NCBI GenBank assembly: GCA_017744355.1
Contig: JAGIBK010000002.1
Coordinates: 417,001 to 481,000 of the forward strand
Source of the DNA: a bacterium
GTDB lineage: Bacteria; Cyanobacteriota; Sericytochromatia; S15B-MN24; UBA4093
Direction: 5' to 3'
DNA: 64,000 nucleotides
Position 1 is the stretch's first letter, and every line of letters begins with the position of its first letter. Below, one piece after another: positions 17,449 to 25,785 of the stretch. Below the pieces are notes generated by a model. It had not been told where the DNA came from. It saw only the letters and a list, made by a program, of their open reading frames with translations, and searched no databases. The translations under genes were made by a program, and so were the position numbers.

Positions 17449-18099
17449 TTAGCCTCTGAGCGAGGCGATCGCCTCGGCCGCGTCCGGCGCGCCGAAGACG
17501 TAGGAGCCCGCGATGAGGACGTCCGCCCCGGCGTCCACCACCTGGCGGCCGGTCGTGGCGTTGATGCCGCCGTCCACCCCGATTCGGAGATCATGGCCGA
17601 TGGCGTCCGCCATCTCGCGGATGGCCTGGATCTTGCGCAGCACCCCCGGGATGAAGGACTGCCCCCCGAAGCCCGGGTTCACGCTCATGACGAGCACCAG
17701 GTCCAGGTCCTGGATCAAGTAGCGCAGGGCCTCCTCGCTGGTCGAGGGGTTCAGGGCGACCCCCGCCTTGATGCCCATCTCCTTGATGCCGTGGATCGTG
17801 CGGTGCAGGTGAGGGCAGGCCTCGGCGTGGACCGTGAGCAGGTCCGCGCCCGCCTGCTTGTACGCGAGCAGGTAGGGCTCGGGCGGCTCGATCATCAGGT
17901 GGACGTCGAAGGGCAGGTTCGAGTGAGGGCGCATGGCCGCGATCACCCCGGGCCCGAAGGTCATGTTGGGCACGAAGTGGCCGTCCATGACGTCCAGGTG
18001 GACCCAGTCGGCCCCTGCCTTCTCGATCCGGCGCAGGTCGGTGGCGAGGTTGGCGAAGTCGGCAGAGAGGACGGAAGGGGCGATCAGGGTTTTGCGCAT
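17449..18099 (-). CDS. rpe: Ribulose-phosphate 3-epimerase
   Basis: 216 residues, TIM barrel. SVLSADFANL, the metal-site segments HLDVMDGHFVPN and DVHLMI, VMSVNPGFGGQ and the phosphate loop DGGINATTG are diagnostic. It interconverts ribulose-5-phosphate and xylulose-5-phosphate in the pentose phosphate (or Calvin) pathway. It is the last gene of the lipid operon and overlaps rnc by 16 bases; the terminator follows directly. Confidence 0.97.
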   Translation of the reverse strand: MRKTLIAPSVLSADFANLATDLRRIEKAGADWVHLDVMDGHFVPNMTFGPGVIAAMRPHSNLPFDVHLMIEPPEPYLLAYKQAGADLLTVHAEACPHLHRTIHGIKEMGIKAGVALNPSTSEEALRYLIQDLDLVLVMSVNPGFGGQSFIPGVLRKIQAIREMADAIGHDLRIGVDGGINATTGRQVVDAGADVLIAGSYVFGAPDAAEAIASLRG

Positions 18100-18782
18100 G
18101 GTTCGGACCTTTCGAGCGCGACGAGGGCCTCGCGCGCGGCGGCTTGTTCGGCTTGCTTCTTGGATTGCCCCTTGCCGTGGCCGAGGACGCTCCCCTCCAC
18201 CTCGACCTCCACGAAGAAGGTGTGGTGGTGCAGGGGCCCCTCGCCGCCCACCACCCGGTAGGTCGGCAGGGTGCCGAAGCGCTCCTGGGTCAGCTCCTGC
18301 AAGAGGGCCTTGGAGTTCTCGGCGCCGGGGGCCGAGGCCGCCGCCACCAGCTCGGTTTCGAGGAGCTGGCGGATGAGCGCCGTGACGATCTCCAGGCCAT
18401 AGGTGAGGTGCACCGCGGCGAAGACCGCCTCGAGCGACGCGGCGATGTTGCCGACCTTCTTGCGACCGCCGGTGCGCTCTTCGGCCTTGCCGAAGCGCAT
18501 GTAGGCGGGCAGGTCCAAGCGACGGGCGATCGCCGAGAGGGTGGCGTCCGAGACGATCCGCGCGCGGATCTTGGTCATCTCGCCCTCGGGGAGCGCCGCG
18601 AAGCGCTCGTAGATCCAGGCGGAGGCGACCAGCTTGAGGACCGCGTCACCGAGGAACTCGAGCCGCTCGTAGTGGGGATGCCCCGTGAAGGAGGAGTGGG
18701 TCAGGGCTTGCTCGAAGAGGTCCTCGCCCCGCCGGGGCAGGCCGAGGACCTTTTCGATGAAGTCTACGACGGGCAGGCTCAC
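18084..18782 (-). CDS. rnc: Ribonuclease III
   Basis: 232 residues. The signature ERLEFLGDAVLKL carries the catalytic acidic residues; a second acidic site lies in NIAASLEAVFAAV. The C-terminal 70 residues form a double-stranded RNA-binding domain ending in QSKKQAEQAAAREAL. It processes rRNA precursors and structured mRNA. It overlaps fabF by four bases (ATGA) and rpe by 16, a fab-rnc linkage known from many bacteria. Confidence 0.96.
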   Translation of the reverse strand: MSLPVVDFIEKVLGLPRRGEDLFEQALTHSSFTGHPHYERLEFLGDAVLKLVASAWIYERFAALPEGEMTKIRARIVSDATLSAIARRLDLPAYMRFGKAEERTGGRKKVGNIAASLEAVFAAVHLTYGLEIVTALIRQLLETELVAAASAPGAENSKALLQELTQERFGTLPTYRVVGGEGPLHHHTFFVEVEVEGSVLGHGKGQSKKQAEQAAAREALVALERSEPCAKP

Positions 18783-20023
18783 GCGAAGCGACGGAAGACG
18801 AGGCTCGCGTTGTGGCCGCCGAAGCCCATGTTGTTCGACATGCAGACGTTCACCTCGGCCTTGCGCGCCGTGTTGGGCACGTAGTCCAGGTCGCAGTCGG
18901 GATCGGGCGACTCGAGGTTGATGGTCGGCGGGAGGATGCCCTCGTTCATGGCCATGACGCAGGCGATCGCCTCGACGGCGCCGGCAGCACCCAGCAGGTG
19001 ACCCGTCATGCTCTTGGTCGAGGAGATGGGGATCTGCTTGGCGTGCTCGCCGAAGACGCCGCGGTAGGCGGCCGATTCGTACTTGTCGTTGGCGCCGGTC
19101 GAGGTGCCGTGGGCGTTGATGTAGTCCACATCCTCGGGGGAGAGGCCCGCGTCCTTGAGCGCCTTCTTCATGGCGCGCTGGACGCCCTCGCCCTCGGGGG
19201 CGGGCATGGTGATGTGGTGGGCGTCGTCGGTCAGGCCGTAGCCGACGACCTCGGCCAGGATCTTCGCGCCGCGCGCTTGGGCGTGCTCGAGGGTCTCGAG
19301 CACCAGGACGCCCGCGCCCTCGCCCATGACGAAGCCGTTGCGGTCCACGTCGAAGGGACGGCTCGCGCGGGTGGGATCACCCGAGGCGTGCCCGCTGGAG
19401 AGGGCCTTGGCCGCGGCGAAGCCCGCGATCGCAAGCGGAGTGACGGTGGCTTCGGTCCCGCCCGCGAGCATGACGTCCACGTCGCCGTACTGCAGCTGAC
19501 GGAAGGCGTCGCCGATGGCGTGGGCACCGGTGGAGCAGGCCGAGACGTGGCACAGGTTGGGGCCCTTGGCGCCCAGGTGGATGGCCACGTTACCGCCGGC
19601 CATGTTCACGATGACTGAGGGGATGAGGAAGGGGCTGACGCGGTCGGCGCCCTTGTCGCGGAGCTTGAGGGTCTCTTCCTCGATCACGTCGAGGGCGCCC
19701 ATGCCCGAGCCGATGAAGACGCCGACCCGCTCCATGTCGAGGGAGTCCTTGTCGAGGCCCGCATCCGCCCACGCCTGCTTGGCAGCGGCGATCGCGAACT
19801 GCGAGAAGCGCGCCGTGCGCTTGGCTTCCTTGCGGTCCATATACTCGGTCGGCTCGAAGTCCTTGACCTCGCCGGCGAACTGCACCGGCAGGGCCGAGGC
19901 GTCGATGGAGGCGATGGAGGCGATGCCGCTTTTGCCTTCCTTGAGGCCTTCCCAGTACTTGGTCACGGAGGATCCGAGGGGGGTGATGGCGCCCAGGCCG
20001 GTGATGACGACGCGGTGTTTCAT
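18779..20023 (-). CDS. fabF: 3-oxoacyl-ACP synthase II
   Basis: 414 residues, normal length. The thiolase-fold triad is visible as Cys163 in SACSTG, His in HGTSTGAND and His in MTGHLLGAAGA. It elongates acyl-ACP with malonyl-ACP in fatty-acid synthesis. The ribosome binding site before MKHRVVITG is weak. A hairpin lies in the 144-base gap after acpP, so its level may be set below that of ACP. Confidence 0.97.
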   Translation of the reverse strand: MKHRVVITGLGAITPLGSSVTKYWEGLKEGKSGIASIASIDASALPVQFAGEVKDFEPTEYMDRKEAKRTARFSQFAIAAAKQAWADAGLDKDSLDMERVGVFIGSGMGALDVIEEETLKLRDKGADRVSPFLIPSVIVNMAGGNVAIHLGAKGPNLCHVSACSTGAHAIGDAFRQLQYGDVDVMLAGGTEATVTPLAIAGFAAAKALSSGHASGDPTRASRPFDVDRNGFVMGEGAGVLVLETLEHAQARGAKILAEVVGYGLTDDAHHITMPAPEGEGVQRAMKKALKDAGLSPEDVDYINAHGTSTGANDKYESAAYRGVFGEHAKQIPISSTKSMTGHLLGAAGAVEAIACVMAMNEGILPPTINLESPDPDCDLDYVPNTARKAEVNVCMSNNMGFGGHNASLVFRRFA

Positions 20024-20130
20024 AGCGACGAAGTGACTCCCTAGCGCGGAGGGCCTTCCGCGAAAAAAACGAAAACTTGGAGATTACCAACATGGTATCG
20101 CGCCCAGGCCCCAGGCGCTACAAAACGGGT

Positions 20131-20155
20131 TCGCGGCGGGGAAGCCCCGCCGCGA
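20131..20155 (-). terminator. Intra-operon hairpin between acpP and fabF
   Basis: An 11-base perfect GC-rich stem with a 3-base loop, 13 bases after the acpP stop on the minus strand. A short TTTT follows after ACCCG, so it is more likely a partial terminator or a 3' stabiliser for the abundant acpP message than a full stop. Confidence 0.5.
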
Positions 20156-20167
20156 TTGCCGACCTGC

Positions 20168-20413
20168 TTACGCGGGCTGGTGCTTCTTGATGTAGTCCAT
20201 CGCGGTGCGGACGGTGGTCAGCTTCTCGGCGTCCTCGTCCGGGATCTCGACCTCGAAGGCCTCCTCGAGGGCCATGACCAGCTCGACGGTGTCCAGCGAG
20301 TCGGCGCCCAGGTCCTCGGTGAAGGAGGCGTCCATGGTGACTTCGTCGGCGCTCACGCCGAGCTGCTCGACGATGATCTGCTTGACCTTCTCAAAGAGTT
20401 CTTGCTCGTTCAT
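20168..20413 (-). CDS. acpP: Acyl carrier protein
   Basis: 81 residues, strongly acidic, four-helix carrier. The phosphopantetheine attachment site is Ser39 in [16 protein letters not shown] lies before the ATG. It carries the growing acyl chain for the Fab enzymes encoded around it. The order fabD-fabG-acpP-fabF is the canonical one. Confidence 0.98.
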   Translation of the reverse strand: MNEQELFEKVKQIIVEQLGVSADEVTMDASFTEDLGADSLDTVELVMALEEAFEVEIPDEDAEKLTTVRTAMDYIKKHQPA

Positions 20414-20447
20414 TTGAATGTTCCTTCTTGTATGGGTGGGTGAGGGA

Positions 20448-21194
20448 TTAAGTATGCATGCCGCCGTCGACGTTGATGACCTGCCCGGTGATGTAGCTGC
20501 CGCTGGTCGCGAGGAACGCGACCAGGGCGGCGACCTCTTCGGGCTCGCCGAAGCGCCCCAGGGGGAGCGCGTCGAGGTAGGTCTTCTGGACGTCGTCGGT
20601 AAGCTTGTCGGTCATCTCGGACTTGATGAAGCCCGGAGCGATGGCGTTTACCAGCACGTTACGGCTGCCGAGCTCCTTGGCGAGCGACTTGGTGAAGCCG
20701 ATGATGCCCGCCTTGGAGGCCGCGTAGTTGGCCTGGCCCGCGTTGCCCATGACGCCGACCACGCTCGAGACGTTGATGATTCGTCCGGCGCGCTGCTTCA
20801 TCATGGGCTTGGCCACGGCCTTGGAGAGGAGGAAGACGCTCTTGAGGTTGGTGTCGAGCACCGCATCCCAGTCTTCTTCGCTCATCCGAAGGAGGAGGGT
20901 ATCGCGGGTGATCCCCGCGTTGTTGACGACCACGTCGATCTTGCCGTCGCCCCAGGCCAGGACGTCCTTGATCAGACGATCCACGTCCTCGGTCTTGGAG
21001 ACGTCGGCCTGGATGGCCTTGGCCTCGCCGCCGGCCTGCGCGATCGCTTCCACGACCGCATCGGCGGCAGTGGAGTTGCTCACGTAGTTGATGGCGACCT
21101 TGGCCCCGAGCTTGGCGAGGGCGAGGGCGCAGGCGCGGCCGATACCGCGGCTGCCGCCGGTGACGAGTGCGACTTTTCCATCGAGTGCGTTCAT
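20448..21194 (-). CDS. fabG: 3-oxoacyl-ACP reductase
   Basis: 248 residues, classical SDR. NADPH loop [12 protein letters not shown], Ser in NVSSVVG and the catalytic YAASK are present; the end [12 protein letters not shown] is typical for FabG. It reduces the 3-oxo group after each condensation. It stands between fabD and acpP in the fatty-acid operon, with gaps of 64 and 34 bases. Confidence 0.97.
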   Translation of the reverse strand: MNALDGKVALVTGGSRGIGRACALALAKLGAKVAINYVSNSTAADAVVEAIAQAGGEAKAIQADVSKTEDVDRLIKDVLAWGDGKIDVVVNNAGITRDTLLLRMSEEDWDAVLDTNLKSVFLLSKAVAKPMMKQRAGRIINVSSVVGVMGNAGQANYAASKAGIIGFTKSLAKELGSRNVLVNAIAPGFIKSEMTDKLTDDVQKTYLDALPLGRFGEPEEVAALVAFLATSGSYITGQVINVDGGMHT

Positions 21195-21258
21195 GAGACT
21201 GCCTTGGTTCGTGTCCGTGAGGACGAGTGGGATGAAAGGATCGATTCTACCACGCTTG

Positions 21259-22191
21259 CTACGAGGACACCGGCGAAGTCATGGCATCAAGGGCCTTGCG
21301 AAGCGCCTCGGGATCCTCGGTGACGAGGGTCGGGGCCTTGCGATCGAGCTTCTTCACGAGGCCCGAAAGCACCTTGCCCGCGCCCAGCTCCACGAAGGTC
21401 GTCTCGCCCTGCTCCATCATCCAGCGCAGGGTGTCGGTCCAGCGGACCGATGAGGCCAGCTGCTTGGCGAGCTTGGCCGAGAAGTCGGCCGCCTTGGTGG
21501 TCGGGGTCGCATCCACGTTGGTGACGACCGGGACGGTGGTGTCCTGCCAGGGGGCCTTTTCGAGGGCAGCGGTCAACGCTTCGCTCGCCACCTCCATCAG
21601 GGGCGAGTGGAAGGCGCCCGCGACGACCAGGGGCACGACACGCTTGGCGCCCGCTTCGCTGGCCTTCTGGCTCACCTCGGCGACGCCCTCGGGCGTGCCC
21701 GAGATGACGAGCTGGTCGGGCGAGTTGTAGTTGGCGACGACCACGGTCGAGCTGGCGTTGCGGCAGAGGTCTTCGAGCTTCTCGGCCTCAAGGCCCATGA
21801 CGGCGGCCATGGTGCCGGCTTCGGCCTTGGCCATCAGCTCGCCGCGCAGACGCACGAGCTTGAGGGTGCTGGCGAAGTCCAGAGCACCCGCGGCGCAGAC
21901 GGCCGAGTACTCGCCGAGCGAGTGGCCGGCGACGAAGGTGGGCTTGGGGCCGCCGAGGGCCTGGAAGGCGCGCAGGGCGGCCATAGAGGTCACGAAGAGC
22001 GCGACCTGGGCGTTCTCGGTGGCGCGCAGGGTCTCTTCGGGGCCTTCCCAGCAGAGCTGGCGGATGGGAAGGCCCAGGATCTCCTCGGCCTCCTCGAAGG
22101 TGCGGGCGGCCTCGGGGAAGGCCTCGGCGAGGGCCTTGCCCATGCCGACGGTCTGGGAGCCCTGACCGGGGAACAGGAATGCGACGTTCAT
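21259..22191 (-). CDS. fabD: Malonyl-CoA:ACP transacylase
   Basis: 310 residues. FPGQGSQ at the N-terminus, nucleophile Ser91 in GHSLGE and the histidine in GAFHSPLM identify the enzyme that loads malonyl groups on ACP. GAGGAGG stands four bases before the ATG. It is flanked by fabH and fabG in the same operon. Confidence 0.98.
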   Translation of the reverse strand: MNVAFLFPGQGSQTVGMGKALAEAFPEAARTFEEAEEILGLPIRQLCWEGPEETLRATENAQVALFVTSMAALRAFQALGGPKPTFVAGHSLGEYSAVCAAGALDFASTLKLVRLRGELMAKAEAGTMAAVMGLEAEKLEDLCRNASSTVVVANYNSPDQLVISGTPEGVAEVSQKASEAGAKRVVPLVVAGAFHSPLMEVASEALTAALEKAPWQDTTVPVVTNVDATPTTKAADFSAKLAKQLASSVRWTDTLRWMMEQGETTFVELGAGKVLSGLVKKLDRKAPTLVTEDPEALRKALDAMTSPVSS

Positions 22192-22259
22192 GATGCCTCC
22201 TCGTGTGAGATGACTGGCGCGAGGGGTTGGAGCGCTAAGCTGGCGAGGGGGAGAAAAGG

Positions 22260-23276
22260 CTAGGCCCGCGAGGGGAAGGGGCGGTCACAGGTCCAGCGCA
22301 CGAGGGCGCTGGCCCAGGTCAGGCCCGAGCCGAAGCCCACCAGGCAGACAAGGTCGCCCTTCTTGATGGTTCCCGCCTCGACCGCCTCGGCCAGGGCCAG
22401 GGGCACGGTGCCCGCGCTGGAGTTGGCCATGCGATCGACGTTGACGATCATCTTCTCCATGGGCACGCCCATGCGCTTGGCGGCGGCTTCCATGATGCGG
22501 TAGTTCGCCTGGTGCAAGACGAAGTGGTCGATCTCGTCCACGGAGACGCCGGTGCGCTGGGTGATCTCGTCGACGCACTTGGGGACGATCTCGACGGCGA
22601 ACTTGTAGGTCTCGCGGCCGTTCATGTGGACCGTGTGCTCCATGGCCTCGATCATCTCGGCCGAGGGGGGCACGCGCGAGCCAAGGGGGATCTGGATGTG
22701 GGCCGAGCCCCCGCCGTCCGCGCCCATGTAGCTGCCGAGCAGCCCCTTCTCGTCGCCGCCGCGCAGCACGACCGCGCCGCAGGCGTCGCCGAAGAGGACG
22801 GCGGTGCCGCGGTCCTTCCAGTTGATGTACTTGGAGAGCAGGTCGCCGCCGATGACGAGCGCCGTGCGGTACATGCCCGTGGCGAGGAACTGGCTGGCGA
22901 CGATGGTCCCGTAGACGAAGCCGCTGCAGGCGGCCTCCATGTCGAAGGCGGCCGCGGGGGTGGCGCCGATGGCGTGCTGGACCAGGGCGGCGGTGGCGGG
23001 CATGGCCATGTCCGGCGTCGAGGTCGCGACGATGATCAGATCCAGCTCGGAGGCCTCGACCCCGGCGTGCTCGAGCGCCTGCTTGGCCGCGGGGATGGCC
23101 ATGTCGCTCAGGGCGTGCTCGGGCGGCGCGATGCGGCGCTCACGGATGCCCGTGCGCTCACGGATCCAGGCGTCGTTGGTGTCGAGGAAGCTCTCGAACT
23201 CGGCGTTGGTCATGATCCGCTCGGGGACGTAGTAACCGCAACCGATAATGGAAACGGGAAGCAGGGAAGTGGTCAT
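22260..23276 (-). CDS. fabH: 3-oxoacyl-ACP synthase III
   Basis: 338 residues. Cys117 in EAACSGF, His in LHQANYRIM and Asn in NSSAGTVPLAL form the triad; the C-terminal GFGSGLTWAS is a family mark. It starts fatty-acid synthesis from acetyl- or branched acyl-CoA. The ATG at 23274-23276 gives the usual N-terminus (MTTSLLPVSIIGCGYYVPE) and has AAAGAG upstream. An in-frame extension reaching into plsX is rejected. It lies 43 bases after plsX. Confidence 0.96.
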   Translation of the reverse strand: MTTSLLPVSIIGCGYYVPERIMTNAEFESFLDTNDAWIRERTGIRERRIAPPEHALSDMAIPAAKQALEHAGVEASELDLIIVATSTPDMAMPATAALVQHAIGATPAAAFDMEAACSGFVYGTIVASQFLATGMYRTALVIGGDLLSKYINWKDRGTAVLFGDACGAVVLRGGDEKGLLGSYMGADGGGSAHIQIPLGSRVPPSAEMIEAMEHTVHMNGRETYKFAVEIVPKCVDEITQRTGVSVDEIDHFVLHQANYRIMEAAAKRMGVPMEKMIVNVDRMANSSAGTVPLALAEAVEAGTIKKGDLVCLVGFGSGLTWASALVRWTCDRPFPSRA

Positions 23277-23319
23277 GAAGCTCTTTCTCAAAACAGGCCG
23301 GACCGGATGGTCCAGTATC

Positions 23320-24366
23320 TCATGACGCGGCGCCACCGGAAGGGGGGGCGCTGACAGGGGGGGCATTTTGCCCGCCCGCATCGGCCAGCTGGCCGAGGGT
23401 GTCGGAGACGATGGCCTCCTTGGCCACTCGGATGGCGTTGACGATGGCCTGCGCCTTGCTCGAGCCGTGGCTGATGACGCAGATGCCGTTCACCCCCAAG
23501 AGGAGGGCGCCGCCGTACTCGGCGGGATCCAGGCGCTTCTTGAAGCGGCCGAAGACGGGCATCAGGAGGGCCGCGCCGATTTTGGCCAGCAGGCCGCCCT
23601 GGTTGATCTGCTCCTTGAGCAGGCCCGTGAAGAGCTCGCCCATTCCTTCGGCGAGCTTGAGCATGACGTTGCCGACGAAGCCGTCGCACACCGCCACGTC
23701 CACGTTGCCGCGGGGCAGGTCCCGGCCCTCGACGTTGCCGATGAAGCGGATGCCGGGGGTCTCGGAGAGCAATTGGTGGGTCGCAAGCGAGAGCTCATCG
23801 CCCTTGCCGGGCTCCTCGCCGATGTTGACGAGACCGACCCGGGGCTCGGGGATCTTGAGAACCGCCCGGGCGTAGGCATCGCCCATCCGGGCGAACTGCT
23901 GAAGGTAGAGGGGCTTGCAGTCCACGTTGGCGCCCACGTCCAAGAGGACCACCGGGCCCTTGACGGTGGGCAGGACCACCGCGATCGCGGGCCGCTCGAT
24001 GCCCCGCACGCGGCCGAGGCGCAAGAGAGCGGCGGCCATGGCGGCCCCGGTTGAGCCGGCGGCGACGACGCCTTGGCAGTGACCGGCCTTGACCTGGTCC
24101 ATGGCCACGACGATCGAGGAATCTCTTTTCTTGCGGACCGCACTCGCCGCCTCGTCCATCCCGATCACCTCCGCGGCGTGCACCACGGAAAGGGGGAGGT
24201 TCTCGGCGGCGTAGGGTTCGAGCTCGGCCTTGAGGCGCTGCTCGTCGCCGACCAGCACCAAAGACAAAGCCCGGTCCGCTCTCAAAGCTTCGACCGCACC
24301 CTTTACGATTTCGGTCGGGGCGTAATCCCCGCCCATGGCGTCAAGGGCAATGCGAATGTCGGGCAT
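23320..24366 (-). CDS. plsX: Phosphate acyltransferase PlsX
   Basis: 348 residues. It begins IRIALDAMGGDYAP and contains AAGSTGAAMAAALL, VLLDVGANVDCKP and CDGFVGNVMLKLAEG, all PlsX marks. It makes acyl-phosphate from acyl-ACP for PlsY, linking fatty-acid to phospholipid synthesis. The Pro/Ala/Gly-rich tail after about residue 328 looks disordered. It lies between rpmF and fabH as in most bacteria. Confidence 0.96.
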   Translation of the reverse strand: MPDIRIALDAMGGDYAPTEIVKGAVEALRADRALSLVLVGDEQRLKAELEPYAAENLPLSVVHAAEVIGMDEAASAVRKKRDSSIVVAMDQVKAGHCQGVVAAGSTGAAMAAALLRLGRVRGIERPAIAVVLPTVKGPVVLLDVGANVDCKPLYLQQFARMGDAYARAVLKIPEPRVGLVNIGEEPGKGDELSLATHQLLSETPGIRFIGNVEGRDLPRGNVDVAVCDGFVGNVMLKLAEGMGELFTGLLKEQINQGGLLAKIGAALLMPVFGRFKKRLDPAEYGGALLLGVNGICVISHGSSKAQAIVNAIRVAKEAIVSDTLGQLADAGGQNAPPVSAPPSGGAAS

Positions 24367-24394
24367 TGGAGCGAACCGGGCCTCGGAGGTCAGC

Positions 24395-24574
24395 TTACTG
24401 AGCGACCGAGAGGATCTGCTTGCCGTTGTAGAAGCCGCAGGTGCGGCAAACGGTGTGCTGCAGCTTGGGAGCGCGGCAGTTGGTGCAGGTGGTCAGGTTG
24501 GGGGCCTTCGCCTTCCAGTGCGAGCGGCGGTGCCACTGCTTGGAGTTGGAAGTCTTCTTCTTAGGTTGAGCCAT
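24395..24574 (-). CDS. rpmF: 50S ribosomal protein L32
   Basis: 59 residues: MAQPKKKTSNSKQWHRRSHW at the start and four zinc-binding cysteines as CTNC and CRTC near the middle, so this is the zinc-containing form of L32. It is a structural protein of the large subunit. The gene is short but unmistakable, and its place between yceD and plsX is conserved. Its start overlaps the yceD end by 14 bases, which suggests coupled translation. Confidence 0.95.
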   Translation of the reverse strand: MAQPKKKTSNSKQWHRRSHWKAKAPNLTTCTNCRAPKLQHTVCRTCGFYNGKQILSVAQ

Positions 24575-25058
24575 GGGTCTTGGATTCCTCCTCAGTGGTT
24601 CGACTTAGCAAGGCTTCGAGCTTACGCCAGCGCGGGTCGAGGGGCTTGTGCTTCGCCAGGTATTCGGGCTCGCACCCGCAGAGACTGCGACTGGGCAGGT
24701 TCAACAGCAGGTGCTGCCGCAGCAGGTCGGAGAGGTCGATTTCTCCGGTCGCCGCAACGGCCTCTTCGACCTCGAGCGCCTGGGTCGGCGTCTCGGTCAC
24801 CTCGAGCGTCTCTTCGAGATCGAAAGCGATCTCGGTGGGGGCGGGGCCGAGGCAGCGATCGCAGACCAAGTCCGCGGTCGTTTCCAGGTGGCCCGTCAGG
24901 GTGAGCAGGCTCTCGTCGATGGCGCGCGAGATCTTGACATCACCGGAAAGGGGACGCTTGAGGGAGCCCAGGTCGGCCGGAAACTCGACGTCCTCGCTGA
25001 ACGCGACGCGGGTTTCGCTCTCCGGGGCCTGAAGCAGGGTTTCCACATCCAAACGCAC
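24561..25058 (-). CDS. yceD: YceD family (DUF177) protein
   Basis: 165 residues. CDRCLGP and a second cysteine pair in SLCGCEPE are the DUF177 marks, along with the acidic middle. The family is linked to 23S rRNA or L32-related ribosome assembly and is nearly always next to rpmF. I start at the GTG at 25058 because AAGGAGG lies six bases upstream; a start seven codons earlier would cover that site. It is the first gene of the ten-gene operon to rpe. Confidence 0.9.
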   Translation of the reverse strand: MRLDVETLLQAPESETRVAFSEDVEFPADLGSLKRPLSGDVKISRAIDESLLTLTGHLETTADLVCDRCLGPAPTEIAFDLEETLEVTETPTQALEVEEAVAATGEIDLSDLLRQHLLLNLPSRSLCGCEPEYLAKHKPLDPRWRKLEALLSRTTEEESKTHGST

Positions 25059-25123
25059 GGGAAACCTCCTTCCGGGCACCAGCTGGACGACACGACAATT
25101 TGGGCGCGTATTACCGACGATTC

Positions 25124-25151
25124 AGTATAGCAGCGGCGATCCCTTTGTCAA
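25124..25151 (-). promoter_or_regulatory. Promoter of the yceD-rpmF-plsX-fab-rnc-rpe operon
   Basis: On the minus strand TTGACA (25151-25146), 16 bases, then TATACT (25129-25124) preceded by the TGC extension. It is one of the closest matches to consensus in the window and would drive the ten genes down to 17449. No FapR-like palindrome is visible around it. Confidence 0.85.
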
Positions 25152-25176
25152 GGCGTAACCTCGCCTTTACCGGGCC

Positions 25177-25656
25177 TTAGCCCCCGCGGTGACGCTCTTT
25201 CATGGCCCGCTCGATGTCGCGCTTGGCGTCCTTGGCGGCGATCGCATCGCGCTTGTCGTAGAGCTGCTTACCCTTGGCGAGGCCCAGCTCGACCTTGGCC
25301 CAGTCGCCGTGCCAGTAAAGCTTGAGCGGGATAAGGGTGAGGCCCTGCTCCTTGGTCTTGCCGATCAGGCGCGAGATCTCCATGCGCTTGAGCAGGAGCT
25401 TGCGCTTGCGCATGGGGTCGGGGTTGTAGCGGTTGCCGTGGGTGTAGGGCGCCACGTGCATGTGGTGGAGCCACACCTCGCCGTCTTCGATCCGGGCGAA
25501 GCTGTCGCTGAGGTTGGCACGCCCCATCCGCAGGCTCTTGACCTCGGTGCCGGTCAAGGAGATGCCGGTCTCGAAGCGCTCCAGGATGTGGTACTCGTGG
25601 AACGCGCGACGGTTGTCGGCGATCAGGGAGGATTTTCGGGTGTTGGCGGTTGCCAT
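25177..25656 (-). CDS. smpB: tmRNA-binding protein SmpB
   Basis: 159 residues. NRRAFHEYHILERFETGISLTGTEVKSLR (family N-terminus), the strand with GEVWLHHMHVAPY and the basic C-terminal tail, which mimics the tRNA anticodon arm, are all visible. SmpB brings tmRNA to stalled ribosomes for trans-translation. The tmRNA gene itself is not in the window. AAGGGG lies before the ATG. Confidence 0.97.
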   Translation of the reverse strand: MATANTRKSSLIADNRRAFHEYHILERFETGISLTGTEVKSLRMGRANLSDSFARIEDGEVWLHHMHVAPYTHGNRYNPDPMRKRKLLLKRMEISRLIGKTKEQGLTLIPLKLYWHGDWAKVELGLAKGKQLYDKRDAIAAKDAKRDIERAMKERHRGG

Positions 25657-25670
25657 GGTGGCGCCCCTTG

Positions 25671-25699
25671 TTGATTTGCGTCTTCAACCTTGCTAGAAT
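25671..25699 (+). promoter_or_regulatory. Promoter of the GNAT gene
   Basis: TTGATT (25671-25676), 17 bases, then TAGAAT (25694-25699) with the TGC extension. It is divergent from smpB and starts only 15 bases from its ATG. Confidence 0.7.
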
Positions 25700-25785
25700 T
25701 ACGCCGTCCATTATCGAGTGTCTCAACGCTCGGCGCAAGTGGATGCCAAGTGCTCGCGTCGCGCGCCCATCGGGGGAGCCTCACG

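Noticed and set aside
23277-23381. Longer N-terminus for FabH
   Set aside because: It overlaps plsX and precedes the conserved FabH start; the ATG at 23276 matches the family.
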